The position numbers and the translations under genes are program-made. Of a stretch of 64,000 nt of DNA, positions 12,905-24,800 are shown one piece after another; within the stretch, counting starts at the first letter, position 1, and each line of letters begins with the position of its first letter. The notes beneath the pieces were generated by a model. It was not told the origin of the DNA and did no database searches. It saw only the letters and a list, made by a program, of their open reading frames with translations. Source of the stretch: Volvox africanus (lineage: Eukaryota > Chlorophyta > Chlorophyceae > Chlamydomonadales > Volvocaceae); assembly GCA_030268105.1 (NCBI GenBank), contig BSDZ01000080.1, positions 1,550,001 through 1,614,000 of the forward strand, given 5' to 3'.

Positions 12905-14516
12905 AACTGTAAAATGAGTAGTAAGGCGCAGACATGCGCGAAATAAACAAAGCAATGGCCGGCAGCAGCCTGTTCCTGACCTTTTTTTACTTCGGCGGAG
13001 AAGGCCGATAGATAGACTTCGGCTCCTTAGATTGCTTGGACGAGACGAAGGCAAAGGGTTCGAGGCAGCTGCAGGCACGCACGCAAAACGATGCACAATA
13101 TTATACACAATCATGATATATATGACATACACTTATAGATGTATGATATATATTCCTAGATATATGATAGATATGATAGATATATATGATAGATATATAT
13201 ATATAGAGAGAGAGAGAGGGGGGGATAGGTACAGCAGGCAGCATCCACGCACATACAGCTAGCGAAGGAGCGGACAAGCGAACAGTCATGTTCGCTAGTA
13301 GTCCATTTACGCACCCAACCGACCAGCAAGCCCCTGCGTGCGTGCGTGCTGTGGACGATTGCTAGTCGTCGTCCTGCCTAGTTGCAATGCTTCTGCTTGC
13401 TGTATTATTGGCGGCGGCATCCACGCATGCATATTGATATAGATACGATGGTATGTATATCCGCTACGCAAAATCATTCGGGATGCGGCGGCGGCGAAGG
13501 TGCCTTCCGTCGCAACTGGCTTCCGCAAATAAAAGACGTACTTCAGTGCTACCTCGCTCCAAGCAATCGATCTAAGGGACCACAGCGTGCCGCATTAATA
13601 ATGCTCGATTCCGCGTCGTCGTCGTCGTCCTCGCACTTCTTATTAGTTTCTGAGTTTGGCTTGTGATGATGCGTTACGTACTCCGTTGTTTTGAACTGTC
13701 AATAAATACATATAGCTACTGCGGGCTGCGTGGAACTGCTTGATTCCCTGCTTGTTGTACGCATGCCTAATGATGATGTCTTAACCTTATCTACATATAT
13801 GTACTTACTCAATAGTATAAAATGATGATATAAATGATAATGTTGCAACAACGACGATGAGTGGGTCGCTGCTGCGGGTTCTTTGGTAATATTGATGTTA
13901 ATATTATTGGATATAATTGATGACACCGAGTGACTGCATGAGAAGCAGCAGGCTGTGAGATATGACAAGCAGACGTACGACAGCTGGCTAGCGCTTCGAC
14001 GATGCATGCATGCATGGTGATGGGGTCGGGTGGGTCAAGGATCAATGATATGACAGGCGGTTTTCACCGGCGGTTTTTAGTTGGTTGGATGGTTGCTCAC
14101 CGACAACGGCGCGTTGCATTGCTTGACGCGCAAGGGCAGTCGGTTGCATCATCACGGTTGCATGATGCCGCCGAGGAAGACCGAGCGGCGAGCGAGTATG
14201 AATATATATTATATATTACATTATAATTTTATTACATACGTATATTATATAGAATATATACGCATGTAATAATATACTCTCAATATAAGTTATAATATAT
14301 ATGTGTGTATACCATGTATGTTGTCCATTTCTAGGGGTGGCGGTAGATCACCTGCTGCATGCTGGTGACCACTGGTTGTTCAATCCGATCCCGCGCGGAT
14401 TGATTGGCTTTAATTGTTTCCGCACATAGATAAGTAGACAGAGCTTTCTCGCCAGCAGATGTTATGGCTGCCTATGGCTGTTATATTATTGCATCTATCG
14501 GTGTATTATATGCATA

Positions 14517-14846
14517 GATTTAGATTTAGATTTAGATGTAGATGTAGATGTAGATGTAGATGTAGATGTAGATGTAGATGTAGATGTAGATGTAGATGTA
14601 GATTTAGATTTAGATTTAGATTTAGATTTAGATTTAGATTTAGATTTAGATTTAGATTTAGATTTAGATTTAGATTTAGATTTAGATTTAGATTTAGATT
14701 TAGATTTAGATTTAGATTCAGGTTCAGGTTTAGGTTTAGGTTTAGGTTTAGGTTTAGGTTTAGGTTTAGGTTTAGGTTTAGGTTTAGGTTTAGGTTTAGG
14801 TTTAGGTTTAGGTTTAGGTTTAGGTTTAGGTTTAGGTTTAGGTTTA
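14517..14846 (+). repeat. compound hexamer array of 55 units
   Basis: It is perfectly phased: three GATTTA, eleven GATGTA (14535-14600), nineteen GATTTA (14601-14714), one GATTCA, one GGTTCA, then twenty GGTTTA (14727-14846). The last block reads (TTTAGG)n and resembles plant-type telomere repeats, but it is interstitial and one G short of TTTAGGG. All long ORFs here (Arg-Phe, Lys-Pro, Asn-Leu repeats) are artefacts. Confidence 0.95.
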
Positions 14847-15141
14847 CCGGTGCTTTGCGGTAAATGAGCAGCAGCACGCACTGCTGCCGCGTGCACCAAC
14901 AGCGTGCCATAGTGCAAATTTTGCCAATCTACTTAGTTGGTTAGCAACATCACTCAGGGCCCCCAAACAACGAATGAAGGAGACCGCCAAATAATACACC
15001 TTCACCCATCTGTGCGGGGCGATTCAGGACCACATCCGTCATCATCACACCATCAAGCAATCACGAATACAACGCCGCCCGGGCAGGATGATCGATCGAT
15101 ACCTCTCTATCTATCTCGCTGCTGCGAAGCAGTGTTGAGAT

Positions 15142-15261
15142 GTAGACTATCAGACATTAGGAAACCTGACGTTATTACGAGAAAGTATTCGTTACATGTT
15201 ATCCGATAGTCAAAAGAAGACTTCGTAGTTCAGTATGGCGTTGGCTCAAATAATCTGGCGT
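15142..15261 (-). repeat. inverted partner of the 1-120 repeat
   Basis: Reverse-complement match to 1-120, with about nine differences and no gaps. It begins GTAGACTATCAGACATTAGG and ends AATAATCTGGCGT. Sequence on the inner side (before 15142) does not match the sequence after position 120. Confidence 0.85.
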
Positions 15262-15839
15262 AAAACAATACAGATGGGACGAGCGCGGGTCGCTAGCGTA
15301 CTGCAGAGTACAGCTCCAATAACGCGATTGTTGCTAGAACGGATCGCTATGAATCCCAACTAATTTGATAACACGCAGGCAGGGGCTCCGGGCCACCACG
15401 CACCACGCACCAGCCACCAGCAGCGCCCAAGCAAGTTGTCAGAGTTCATCTCCCTGCCTCTTCACATGACGACAGCACAGCACAGCACAGCGCTGATACA
15501 TCATCGAAAATGTCCAGCGGGTCCAGAGGGCTTCTGACGTCATGCATGCACAAGCGACCGTGCACGGTTAGCTTGGTTTGTAAGCCACAATCGATAATAA
15601 TCGCACCCGCCCCCAGCACATGTAAGCATGTTATATGTAATATATTTTCCAACCAAGCAAAAAGCAGCAGGGGGACCCAAATAATCAACTCCATCCCCAC
15701 AAACAGCAGCACTGGTTTTTTCGTTTTTGGGAGTCTGACATTGGGTACAGGTCAAGAAACGAAAAACATTTTTCCGTTACGATGGTTAAAAAGTTACATC
15801 CCAAAATGGACAGGGTGCGTTTTGCGCCCCTTCAGAGCA

Positions 15840-16101
15840 TGAAACCTCTAAGGCAGCGTTGCTTTATTGGATGAACTCTGACGTTCCCATCAGGAGGTAT
15901 GGGTTCAAGCCACAGCCAGAGTGTGGCGTGTGGCCAGCGATAATGGTTCAACGTTGGTCGAAGAAGATGGACGATCAACCGGGATAGCGGTGGAGATATG
16001 GAGTATAGGGAGTCCGTGAGTGTACCCCCTCAGTGCTGTCTCCCCCTTAACACACGCCAGGCTTCGGCCGGAGTAATGTAATAATAATAATGATAATAAT
16101 G
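15840..16101 (+). mobile_element. SINE-like element with tRNA-type box B and TAA tail
   Basis: GGTTCAAGCC at 15902-15911 fits the RNA polymerase III box B consensus (GGTTCRANYCC). The 3' end is CCTTAACACACGCCAGGC, a TTCG loop, GCCGGAG, and then a (TAA)n-like run to 16101. That order (polymerase III head, unrelated body, hairpin, simple tail) is typical of a SINE. I could not place a convincing box A or a target-site duplication. Confidence 0.5.
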
Positions 16102-16144
16102 AAACCCCTAAATACCGCCTTGCCTAAGCTCTTAGGAGGCTCAC

Positions 16145-16532
16145 TTTGTAACGCAGGGTGCATTAGTGCATGATGCCGGGCTGCAACTTCCCCCATACAA
16201 TCCCCCCCACCCCGCAGTGAACGTCCTCGGCCGCCCTTGGCCCCCCAAAGGGCAGATTATGCCTTGCACCCGAGGGATGGGGTTCTTTTGTTTACCCGGC
16301 ACTGGCGTCCACTTTCTTCATTTAGGGCGACGGGTCGTAACCCTGATGCAGCGCCAGCCCGGATGTACACCATAGGGCAGACGGGATTCATGCGCATCCT
16401 GTCGTGTTTGCATCACATTATATATGCTAATCGGGGTTCGACTCAGGAACCTTGCATCAGATCCTAGCAATTTGCACCACTGTAACACCGGGTGCAATAG
16501 CGTGTGATGCCCGGGTGTGAGTTCCTCCTTTA
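16145..16532 (+). repeat. diverged direct repeat about 335 bp apart
   Basis: 16145-16197 and 16480-16532 share the pattern TGTAAC-x-C-x-GGGTGCA-x-TAG followed by TGATGCC-x-GG. Between them is a second box B-like match, GGTTCGACTC, at 16435-16444. This may be a nested or tandem polymerase III-type retroposon. Confidence 0.45.
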
Positions 16533-17062
16533 CACACTTAATGGATAGCTCCTCCTCACTATTGTTCTTTATTTATCTACTTATAGTTGCTGCTCACCAT
16601 GTACGTCACCAGGTGGAAAACTGGAAATGGTCTCTGTGTACGGAAATGTGCTGAACTTCAATAAGTCCAGGGCCATACATACACATACAGAGGGCCTTTA
16701 GGCTGGAGAACCCCACTGACCTGGTGGAACTCCTTGCCATTGACTATGAACTAGCTTAACAAATTGTTCTTTTGTCTTTGGAAGAGCAACAGCTTGGGGG
16801 GCTTCGTTTCGTCATCCTCATACGTACATTCATACGTTTTCCAGGCAAAAATGCCTCTTTTGTGGAGTATCCTGGGGTATCTACGGGTAGTGTCCAGAAT
16901 GGACCGTGTATGGTCATCTTCCAAATGGGCCTTTGCTTAGGTGACACAAGAGAGATACGTCTGTCTTTTGGGAGAGACCCTACAGTTGATCAAGTTGTGG
17001 TCAAATATAGTCGATCAATAGTCCAAACTTTTGTATGATACTTTTTATCGGCTGGATTTAAA

Positions 17063-17222
17063 TCGACTAAATCGTGCAATATAGTCGAACCGCCGAGTCA
17101 AGTCCACCATATATAGTTGAATCGACTAAATCGTGCAATATAGTCGAACCGCCGAGTCGAGTCCACCATATATAGTTGAATCGACTATAGTGGACTCGAC
17201 TTAAGTCGGTTCAACTATAGAC
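17063..17222 (+). repeat. 59-bp tandem repeat followed by an inverted copy
   Basis: Two nearly identical 59-bp units (17063-17121 and 17122-17180) each start TCGACTAAATCGTGCAATAT. They are followed by a partial copy in reverse orientation. The hexamers TCGACT and AGTCGA recur throughout, so the block can fold on itself. Confidence 0.8.
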
Positions 17223-17686
17223 GATGTTGAAATAGCTGATGGATTTTGCAGATGAATTTTGGATTTATTTGTAGTCTTATCCAATAATTACATTTTAGAA
17301 GGCGTCATTGCCATGCATTACTAGCACTAACTACGGAGTACATGCCCCATACATATCAATCAGTCCACACCACACAGATATCACAAAGTAGTCCTATTGC
17401 CACGCTGTTTGGAACGAAAGAGTCATCAACGTCTACCTATCCCACCTTAGTCTTATGATGGCTGTTGACCAACATAATGTTAATCCAGCCACACATACAA
17501 GCAATGCTCTGAATATTTCAGCAGCCGGCCATTGCCGTGTGCGTTGTATCGTATTCACCTACAGCCACGCACTCGATCACCTGACCAAACGATGTCCACT
17601 ACAATTATCCTCAGCAACCACGAGTGCAGCTAGCTTTGCACTAGCCTGGGATAGGCGGCGCCCTTGCTTTTTTGAGCGGGGCCCCG

Positions 17687-18425
17687 GCGCGAAGCGCTCA
17701 GGGGGGCCCCGCCCTGTGGGATTGCCCATGTCCGTCGGTCTCTCTCTCTGTAAGAATGTGACGGACCAAACATAATATCTCGCCCGGCGAAAACGCGATA
17801 TTGGTCACATATGACATTCTATATTGCAAGGTATCTTTATTTGGGCCAATAACAATCGTATGAGTACAAACAAGTTTGTCAGTCTCCTTTGACCCCGGTC
17901 AAGGTCACATCAACGCCTCTCGGCCTAAATTTCATTCAAAAAGGTGCCGCGTCTCTCATAATGGAATTCTGGCATGACGGCGTGAAATGAATCGAACAGC
18001 AAGTTCGGGTGACTAAGCTGCTCTCACAGGCATGGCGATTTGCCACCAGCAGGTCGACGAATTTGCTTAAAGTTATCTACAAAGATTGTAACGTTGTGTA
18101 CAATAAATTTAAGCCAATTCTCGGGGCAGAAGAGTTCCACAGTGCCGACATGGAGCTCGATGCTGTGGGGTGAATTGCTGAAGCCGCAGGCATTTCGGAG
18201 ATACAGCTTAAAGCTTTCCATTATTAGTACTGGCGACACTCTAACACTTTACGTCCTCGCCGTTCGCTTTGGCGAAATGTGTACGACGGAGTGAGCGGCG
18301 TGAGGTCCCAGCCCTTGCGTTTGCGGTCGTTTGCCTGCTGAACCGGCATCATCGCAAACTCGCAAACTTTAAACCCTTTCAATGTGAAGTAACCGGCCTG
18401 TACGGATTGTGGGGGGCCCCGCCCT
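17687..18425 (+). repeat. 15-bp GC-rich direct repeat about 700 bp apart
   Basis: GGGGGGCCCCGCCCT occurs exactly at 17701-17715 and 18411-18425. GC hairpin-like sequence lies next to each. The interval has no recognisable ORF. It could be a non-autonomous mobile element. Confidence 0.35.
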
Positions 18426-18929
18426 TTTTCCGGCTTCGCGGAAGCCGACACCCTACTTGTTTCCTTTCCTGTCTCACAAAGTCTGCAATCCCATCTGGCG
18501 CCGCTGGTATCAGTTCCTCAGTTGGTGGACCAACACGAGTATTAAGAACAAACAATGTCGTAATCCCATCGATCTGTATCATCCCTGGGATCTGTTCTAG
18601 CAGCAGAACGACGCCTTCCTGCAAGCTGCTTTGGAATTCGGACAATTCAAACACGCCCAATGACTCTCTTCAAGGGGATGCACGCATAAGTGATGATGAA
18701 ATAGATAGAAAGTACATAACTTTGAATGATTCTAGTAGCATACACATAATCAGTTTTGAATACAGTTCTTTTTACTAATATTTGCCGTGCTACCCAAGAA
18801 CCCTGGGGATATGTGTCTATGTATCCCCTCCTTTCCCCACAAATGGGTGCCCAATTTATAGTTTATAATACATTGTGTACTGTACATAAAAGCCTGTAAG
18901 AATTATGCAGCAGGTGTAATTTTACTGAT

Positions 18930-18949
18930 GTACCGTCTATAGACGGTAC
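18930..18949. repeat. perfect 20-bp palindrome
   Basis: GTACCGTCTATAGACGGTAC is its own reverse complement with no spacer. It sits in AT-rich gene-free DNA with no neighbouring feature. Confidence 0.85.
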
Positions 18950-19859
18950 CCTCAATACATTTATTATACTCGACTAGATCCAGCTGCAGAATTTATCCCA
19001 TAGAAAGGTGTTTAAATACTGGTAGTTTTGGAACATTATTAACCCATATACATCGCAGGATCGTACACCCTGTACCATCAATCATATCACAAGTAACCAT
19101 CCCAAATCCCAACCAATTTTCCTGGTTACTGCTTAAGTCCAAAATACTTTTGGGTTATGAAAAAGTAACTTTTCCTGCAAAGACTACGTTACATACTAGA
19201 GCCCAACCAGGGCGATAATTAACAATGTTGGGACGGAGAGGGCAAGGACGCGCCGAGAATGGACAGCCACGAAAGGCAACCGTGACAAAACAATAGAATG
19301 CCCAAAGCCAGCACGGCCTGTAGCGCTTCATAAACAACTCCGAAAGTACAAACAATGACGTCACTGCGTCCCAACAGGAGCCGCCCGGCTCCAGAACCAA
19401 GGACGCTCGTCCTCCGTATGTTGTAGAAAACCTTGGTTTTCTTCGCAAGCTCAGAAAACCGATACAGTTACTGGAAAAACACTGTACAGCAGGCAACCAA
19501 TTTCGCGGATAGCGCGCTCTCGGGCTCACAATAACATGCATACATACATCAGGCATTTGTAAATATTCTGGACAAAAGTATGTGTACACGTCTTTACTGA
19601 AGATTTCGCTGCTTTGCTCATCCCTCATTCGTTGCATTCGTCCTCATGTCGTATGCGCATGCATCCATTACCGAATAAATGAAGTTGGCGCGCGAACAAA
19701 CAGGCGCCCATCAATAAATCCAGCCATCTACATGCAGATATCAGACGACAACAAACACGTTTCCATGTCATGTGCAGCAAAACCTAATGACATGCATGAA
19801 ATAAATCCGTTCATTGACATTTAATTTGTTCAGAGTATATCGATGGCGAAGATATGAAA

Positions 19860-20290
19860 AGCTCCTTGCATCCGCCTCTCGAGGCCATTCCCTAAGGATC
19901 CGAGCTAGCGACCACAAAGTCGCCAATTCGAATCTGGGTCGGGGCAAAATGGCGTAGGGGGAATGCAGCTTGGATTGCCCGAATCTACGGAGTTGGGTCC
20001 GAGTCCACAGAGGGTTAAATGCATAGCCCGTGAAGTGCGCATATAAGACCCGTAACTGGGCTGATGGTGCGGGGTGGTTTGACACCCACCTAAATGCCAG
20101 TAGGTCCGAAGGGGCTGGCACATGGATAGGGGCCGTAGAGAGTAGGAAACTCTGCGTAACCAAAAAACAGGTGATCTCTAGCGGCCTCAGATGAAGACGC
20201 TGAGGTACGCGTGCCCACTCGGTTAAAATCCCGGAGATTCCCATAATACACGCCAGCCCGCAAGGGCGGAGTAACCATAATAATAATAAA
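19860..20290 (+). mobile_element. SINE-like element with GNRA hairpin and TAA tail
   Basis: AATTCGAATCT (19925-19935) resembles box B. The 3' end at 20248-20290 reads ACACGCCAGCCC, GCAA loop, GGGCGGAG, then CCATAATAATAATAA. The tail layout matches the element ending at 16101, but both stem and loop have changed while pairing is kept. The 5' limit is approximate. Confidence 0.5.
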
Positions 20291-20819
20291 AGCTCGTTGC
20301 ATGCAGCCATGCAGCAGCGAGCGGCACTTGATAGAAATATGTACTTTGGCAGCCAAAATAACAGCCACAACGACGTGCGTGGAACTAATGGAACGCATGA
20401 AAAACAAACAGCCACAGAACAGCCCATAACAGAGTTATCCAACTGGCTAAAGGTTTAAGTCGTAACGCTAGCTGCCGCGTATATCTCCAATGGAAAGCTC
20501 CCCGTTAGATATGCTCTTAACAATTTTTTTTCTATATATGCTGCCACGTGCGCCTCGCTCTAAAAGTCCAAATTGCATACATTATTGCTCCGCCGTACTG
20601 CTAGTCCGGTGAGTGCCTTACAGGAGTGAATCCATTTGCCGAGCTCGGTCATGAAAAATAAAACAAAAGCCGGATCTTGAAACTGGTCGCGGACCCATGG
20701 GTTCGTGCGTGATCAAGACCGACACACATTTCTCACTAATTATTATAATATATTATTTTTTCGTAATGCGTCAAAGGGTTTGACTTCCCGGACCACTGTT
20801 CTCATCCCCCTGCTTCCCA

Positions 20820-21125
20820 GGATAAACATATACATACACATACAGACGTACACATACAGACACGCACATACACATACAGCCATACACATACAGCCACACA
20901 CATACACATACAGACATACACATACAGACATACACATACAGACAAGCATACACATACGCACATACACATACAGACATGCACATACAGACATACACATACA
21001 GACATACACATACAGACATACACATACACATACACATACAGACACGCACATACAGACATGCACATACACATACAGACATACACATACACGTACATACATT
21101 CATACATTCATACATTCATACATTC
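20820..21125 (+). repeat. CATACA/CAGACA minisatellite
   Basis: About 300 bp of CATACA units with interspersed CAGACA, passing into CATACATT repeats. Low-complexity Cys/Val and Thr/His ORFs on both strands are artefacts. Confidence 0.9.
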
Positions 21126-21646
21126 GTACACTAATACTTGCATCGACCTGAATACCGAGCCGCCGCAGCCAGCGTCAGCCCGTGGGAGCTCAACTCGTCA
21201 ACACCCACCTAGCAAAAGCTCCTGTGCTTTCCGTACATGCACGCAATGTAGAAAAAAAACGTCGGCCCGTCCCATTTTAGGGGGGGTCATGAATCGACGA
21301 TGATCGACTCCATCCGGGGGATTTAAAACCCATCGGAATAGCGGTTTTGACCGTTACTGCCTACCAGCGAAGCGACATCCGCGCATCTCCTATCGCCATG
21401 GCCCATCCCTCACATTGATCGATCGACCAGAGATCCCCCGCTGCGTGTGTGTTTTTTCACCAATCACATGCAACACGTATCCACAAACATATAAATATAT
21501 ATATAACCCCTGCCCGAAAATCAACCTCATGGTCCAATAGTAGTAGCCTGTAAATGACTCGAGTGTTGCTGCTTACTTTCTGATATTCTTTATTACCGCG
21601 CTATTTATATTCATGCCATACATACATTCGCAGCTTATTCATCCGT

Positions 21647-21651
21647 TTACA
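21647..21651 (-). promoter_or_regulatory. TGTAA polyadenylation signal of the GT90 gene
   Basis: TGTAA on the minus strand lies about 160 nt downstream of the GT90 stop codon. TGTAA is the standard nuclear polyadenylation signal in volvocine algae. The motif is short, so chance cannot be excluded. Confidence 0.4.
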
Positions 21652-21811
21652 AGTGCCCCCTACCTGCTGCGTGTACATACATACACATACTGTACGTGAA
21701 ACATTGTACGTTTCGTAAGATGCCGTAGATACAGCCGTGGAAGTCCGTCGAGATGAAAGGAATATAGTCCAAGGGGGATGTTGGGAGCGAGGGCGGCTGA
21801 GCACTATAAAG

Positions 21812-24800
21812 CTAGCTGATAGGCGATGGTGGCGGTATAATGAACCCGCGCTGCCGCAGCTCCAAAACGTAATGTTCGATGAAATCGTCCATCGTGTTGT
21901 TAAATAAGCCCCGGTAAGCATTCAGTCCGTCCTTGAGGTATTGGAAGCGAGATAGGGGTGCCGTAAACCTGCGTGTACGACAAGACAACAGCATCGAGGC
22001 GGCAGAGCTGCTGGGTTCCAAGCATCAAGATTGGTTGAATCATTACTTCATGTGTGCGTGTATACATAAATATATATATATATATATGCTAGATTTTTCG
22101 TGATGTTGTGGCTATTGATAGCTGATGATAAGGAGCTAGTTCATGAGCTCATGACGACCTAGCGAAGGCCCGCTCGGGATCGTACAATCCGGGAAGCTCA
22201 GAGCGTCAGATTGTTGTAGTTGAGAGCCGCAAAGGCCTCTCGAGATTCTGACAGGGTGCTTCTGCACCTTGGTATTGTGCTGGTGTGTGCCGTGCTTCTA
22301 CGACTACTACACAGACAGTATACATATATATATATATATACCACTTATATATATATATACCACTTACCTGATTGCAAAGCTCTGTGCGTCGTGCACGATC
22401 CGCTGTATTCCAGCGGGATCAGAAATGTCCTTTTCTCGCAGCGCACCAATGACCTTGTAAATGTCATCCTGGGCCCAGTTGTCAGTCACGTTCCAGAATG
22501 GAACGTAGTGCACGTGCGGCTTCAGAGACCTGTAACGTACGGACGTGTGTACGAGTTGACGTCATGGTGATGTACATATGAAGTATGGGATTGTGCGTGG
22601 CTGGGCCCCTGATGAGTGCCCATTCAACCAACGCTTCATTGATAAAACAATCATAATATTTCCCATCTAATTAATAAAAAAAGATAAATATAAGATAAAT
22701 AAACAAATAAATAAACCAACCTGTAAAAGTACTCGATGAAGGCTTGGCGCTGCATCACCACCACGGAGTTGATGAGCATTAACTGCAGTATGTACGTAAG
22801 GTACATATGTTAGGTGCATATGATGTCGTAAGGTACATATACGCTGTATACGGCATATGGGTAGCAATTCAAAGAAGAAAATCTATCATTGCACGTTGCT
22901 CATGTCGGAATGCACCCAGCCAGCCTACAACGAATTAATACTATTTTGCAACATTTCTACGATCATTTTCTTTTAACCAATCCCCCATTCCTCGTCAGAG
23001 AACATTTCCCCCCCCCCTCCCCTCCCCAACACTCCCTTCCCCAACACTCCCCAACACTCCCCTCCCCAACACTCCCCAACACACACACACACACTCCCCA
23101 ACACTCCCCAACACACACACACACACGCACACGTACAACCAGTTCTTTCACACCTGAGACAGTCGGGAACTGGCGGTGATCCCCTCCATGTGGACAAGCC
23201 ACTTGTAGAAGCTGTGTCCGGGAATAGACACACGGGGCACTGCGGGAAGGCTCTTCCTCAGGCACTGCGGTGTGCGTAGGTGGCGAGACAGCGAGGGATG
23301 GAGCGAGCTAAGGCCTTATGTATCTAGGTATATAGGGCCCTATGTAGCTTAATTAAGATCCCATCGTGTATCTATGTACGGACAAAGCGCGTGGCAACGA
23401 ATTACGTAGGCAATTAAGTAAGTTGTTATAATTTTTACGAATACTTTCATTGTCATGATTATTATTATGTTGTTATTGTTGTTATTATTATTGTTATCTT
23501 GTTATTACTATTGTCATAATTAATTTGATGATGATTATTATGATTATCATTCAGTGCTACCTACGTACCCGAAATGGCTGCAGTTGGCCGTCCGGTCCAA
23601 GCAATGCCTGAACGGACGTCACCAAGCTCACATCCAGCACAGTGCAGTTTCCGGATTCTTTGTCGCGGTGCGATTGCTGCGCCAGGGATATCCGGGGACA
23701 AGCGTCAAAGCAGCGGTACTGCCCCGCCCAGTAGCCACTGCAAAAGGGCTCGCCGCGGAAGAAAGCTGTCGATGACGCACATGCAGGTCGTGAGCCAGGC
23801 GGGGACGGAGAGGACGGAGCGGTGCGGCAGGATGCAGCAGGCGCGTCAATTGAAGGGCTTATCTTGAAATCTTTTGTTAGTAATGTCTTAAGGCTCGATT
23901 GGAGTTTTTAGCAACTCGTAGGAATTATTACATGTATGAATGATGGTTGGTATGAATCTTTATATATTCTAGTAAAAATAAGTAGGTAGATATACATGCA
24001 TGTTGGCCTTGTTAACTTAGGTATATATGTCCAGTATATATATAGGGTTTTAGGGTTATAGATAGATAGATATAGATAGATAGATAGATAGATAGATTTT
24101 TGATATATATATATATATATATATATCAAAAATCTAAATGCGAAGAAAGAAAATAATATTAATTGCCTTATTGCTTTTCTCTATTTAGAATAGCTTGGTT
24201 AAAAATTTATAAATAATATTTGTTAATATTTATATTTATATTTATTTATTTACCTACAATATACTTTTATATATAATCTCGTATTAGTTTATTTCAAGCT
24301 ATCGCGACTTTATTCAGTATCTAATAGAATTCTTTTTTCATATCAAAATATGTTTTCCTCAATTCCTGTAATTGCTGCTAAAATCGGGCAAATAGGCCTT
24401 TTACCCCGCAAACACATGGTCTACCCATGCCCGTGCTAATACTGCTGTAGAGAATAGTAAATTTTATAAAGGGATTATATATATATAAGGTTTATATTAT
24501 TTATGTGTATATATGTGTGTATGTGTATATATACATAAATATATATACATATATATACATATATATGCAGTCGTAGCTAAGCACCGTGCTGCCATGTAGG
24601 CGTGTGTGGTGATGAGGCGGCAGAGGCACCAAGCGGCATGCAAGCCGCGGGGACAGTCGGGGACGTACGGAGAAGTGCGCAAACACCAGCAAACGCCGCC
24701 GTACAAGCAAAATACAATACCCTATGCGGTTGCCTTAGAAGGAAACATGTCATGGAACGTCATAGTTATTACTTATTGAGATTATCTATTAAGTATTTAC

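Larger units (their letters stand above)
12007..21811. other. 9.8-kb repeat-rich region between the GT49 and GT90 genes
   Basis: No coding exon could be supported here. The region contains AT-rich microsatellites, a retroposon tail (12800-12904), a compound hexamer array (14517-14846), the inverted partner of the left-edge repeat (15142-15261), two SINE-like elements (about 15840-16101 and 19860-20290) and a repeat pair (16145-16197 and 16480-16532). It also holds a TCGACT-rich tandem repeat (17063-17222), a GC-rich direct repeat (17701-17715 and 18411-18425), a 20-bp palindrome (18930-18949) and a long CATACA array (20820-21125). The GT49 promoter must lie at its left end. The GT90 3' UTR lies at its right end. 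Confidence 0.6.

Noticed and set aside
14727..14846. Telomere or chromosome end
   Set aside because: The TTTAGG-like block is internal, flanked by ordinary sequence, and lacks the third G of the TTTAGGG/TTTTAGGG repeats of this lineage.
14459..14917. Long ORFs of Arg-Phe, Asn-Leu and Lys-Pro repeats on both strands
   Set aside because: They are open only because a hexamer repeat cannot make a stop in those frames; there is no other coding sign.
15902..16444. tRNA genes suggested by GGTTCAAGCC and GGTTCGACTC
   Set aside because: No acceptor stem or anticodon arm could be folded around them; the retroposon reading fits better.
17687..18778. ORFs near the GC-rich repeats as transposon genes
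   Set aside because: No reverse transcriptase, integrase or transposase motif could be seen in any frame.
20820..21125. CRISPR-like array of short repeats
   Set aside because: Units are 6 bp with no spacers; this is a minisatellite in a eukaryotic genome.
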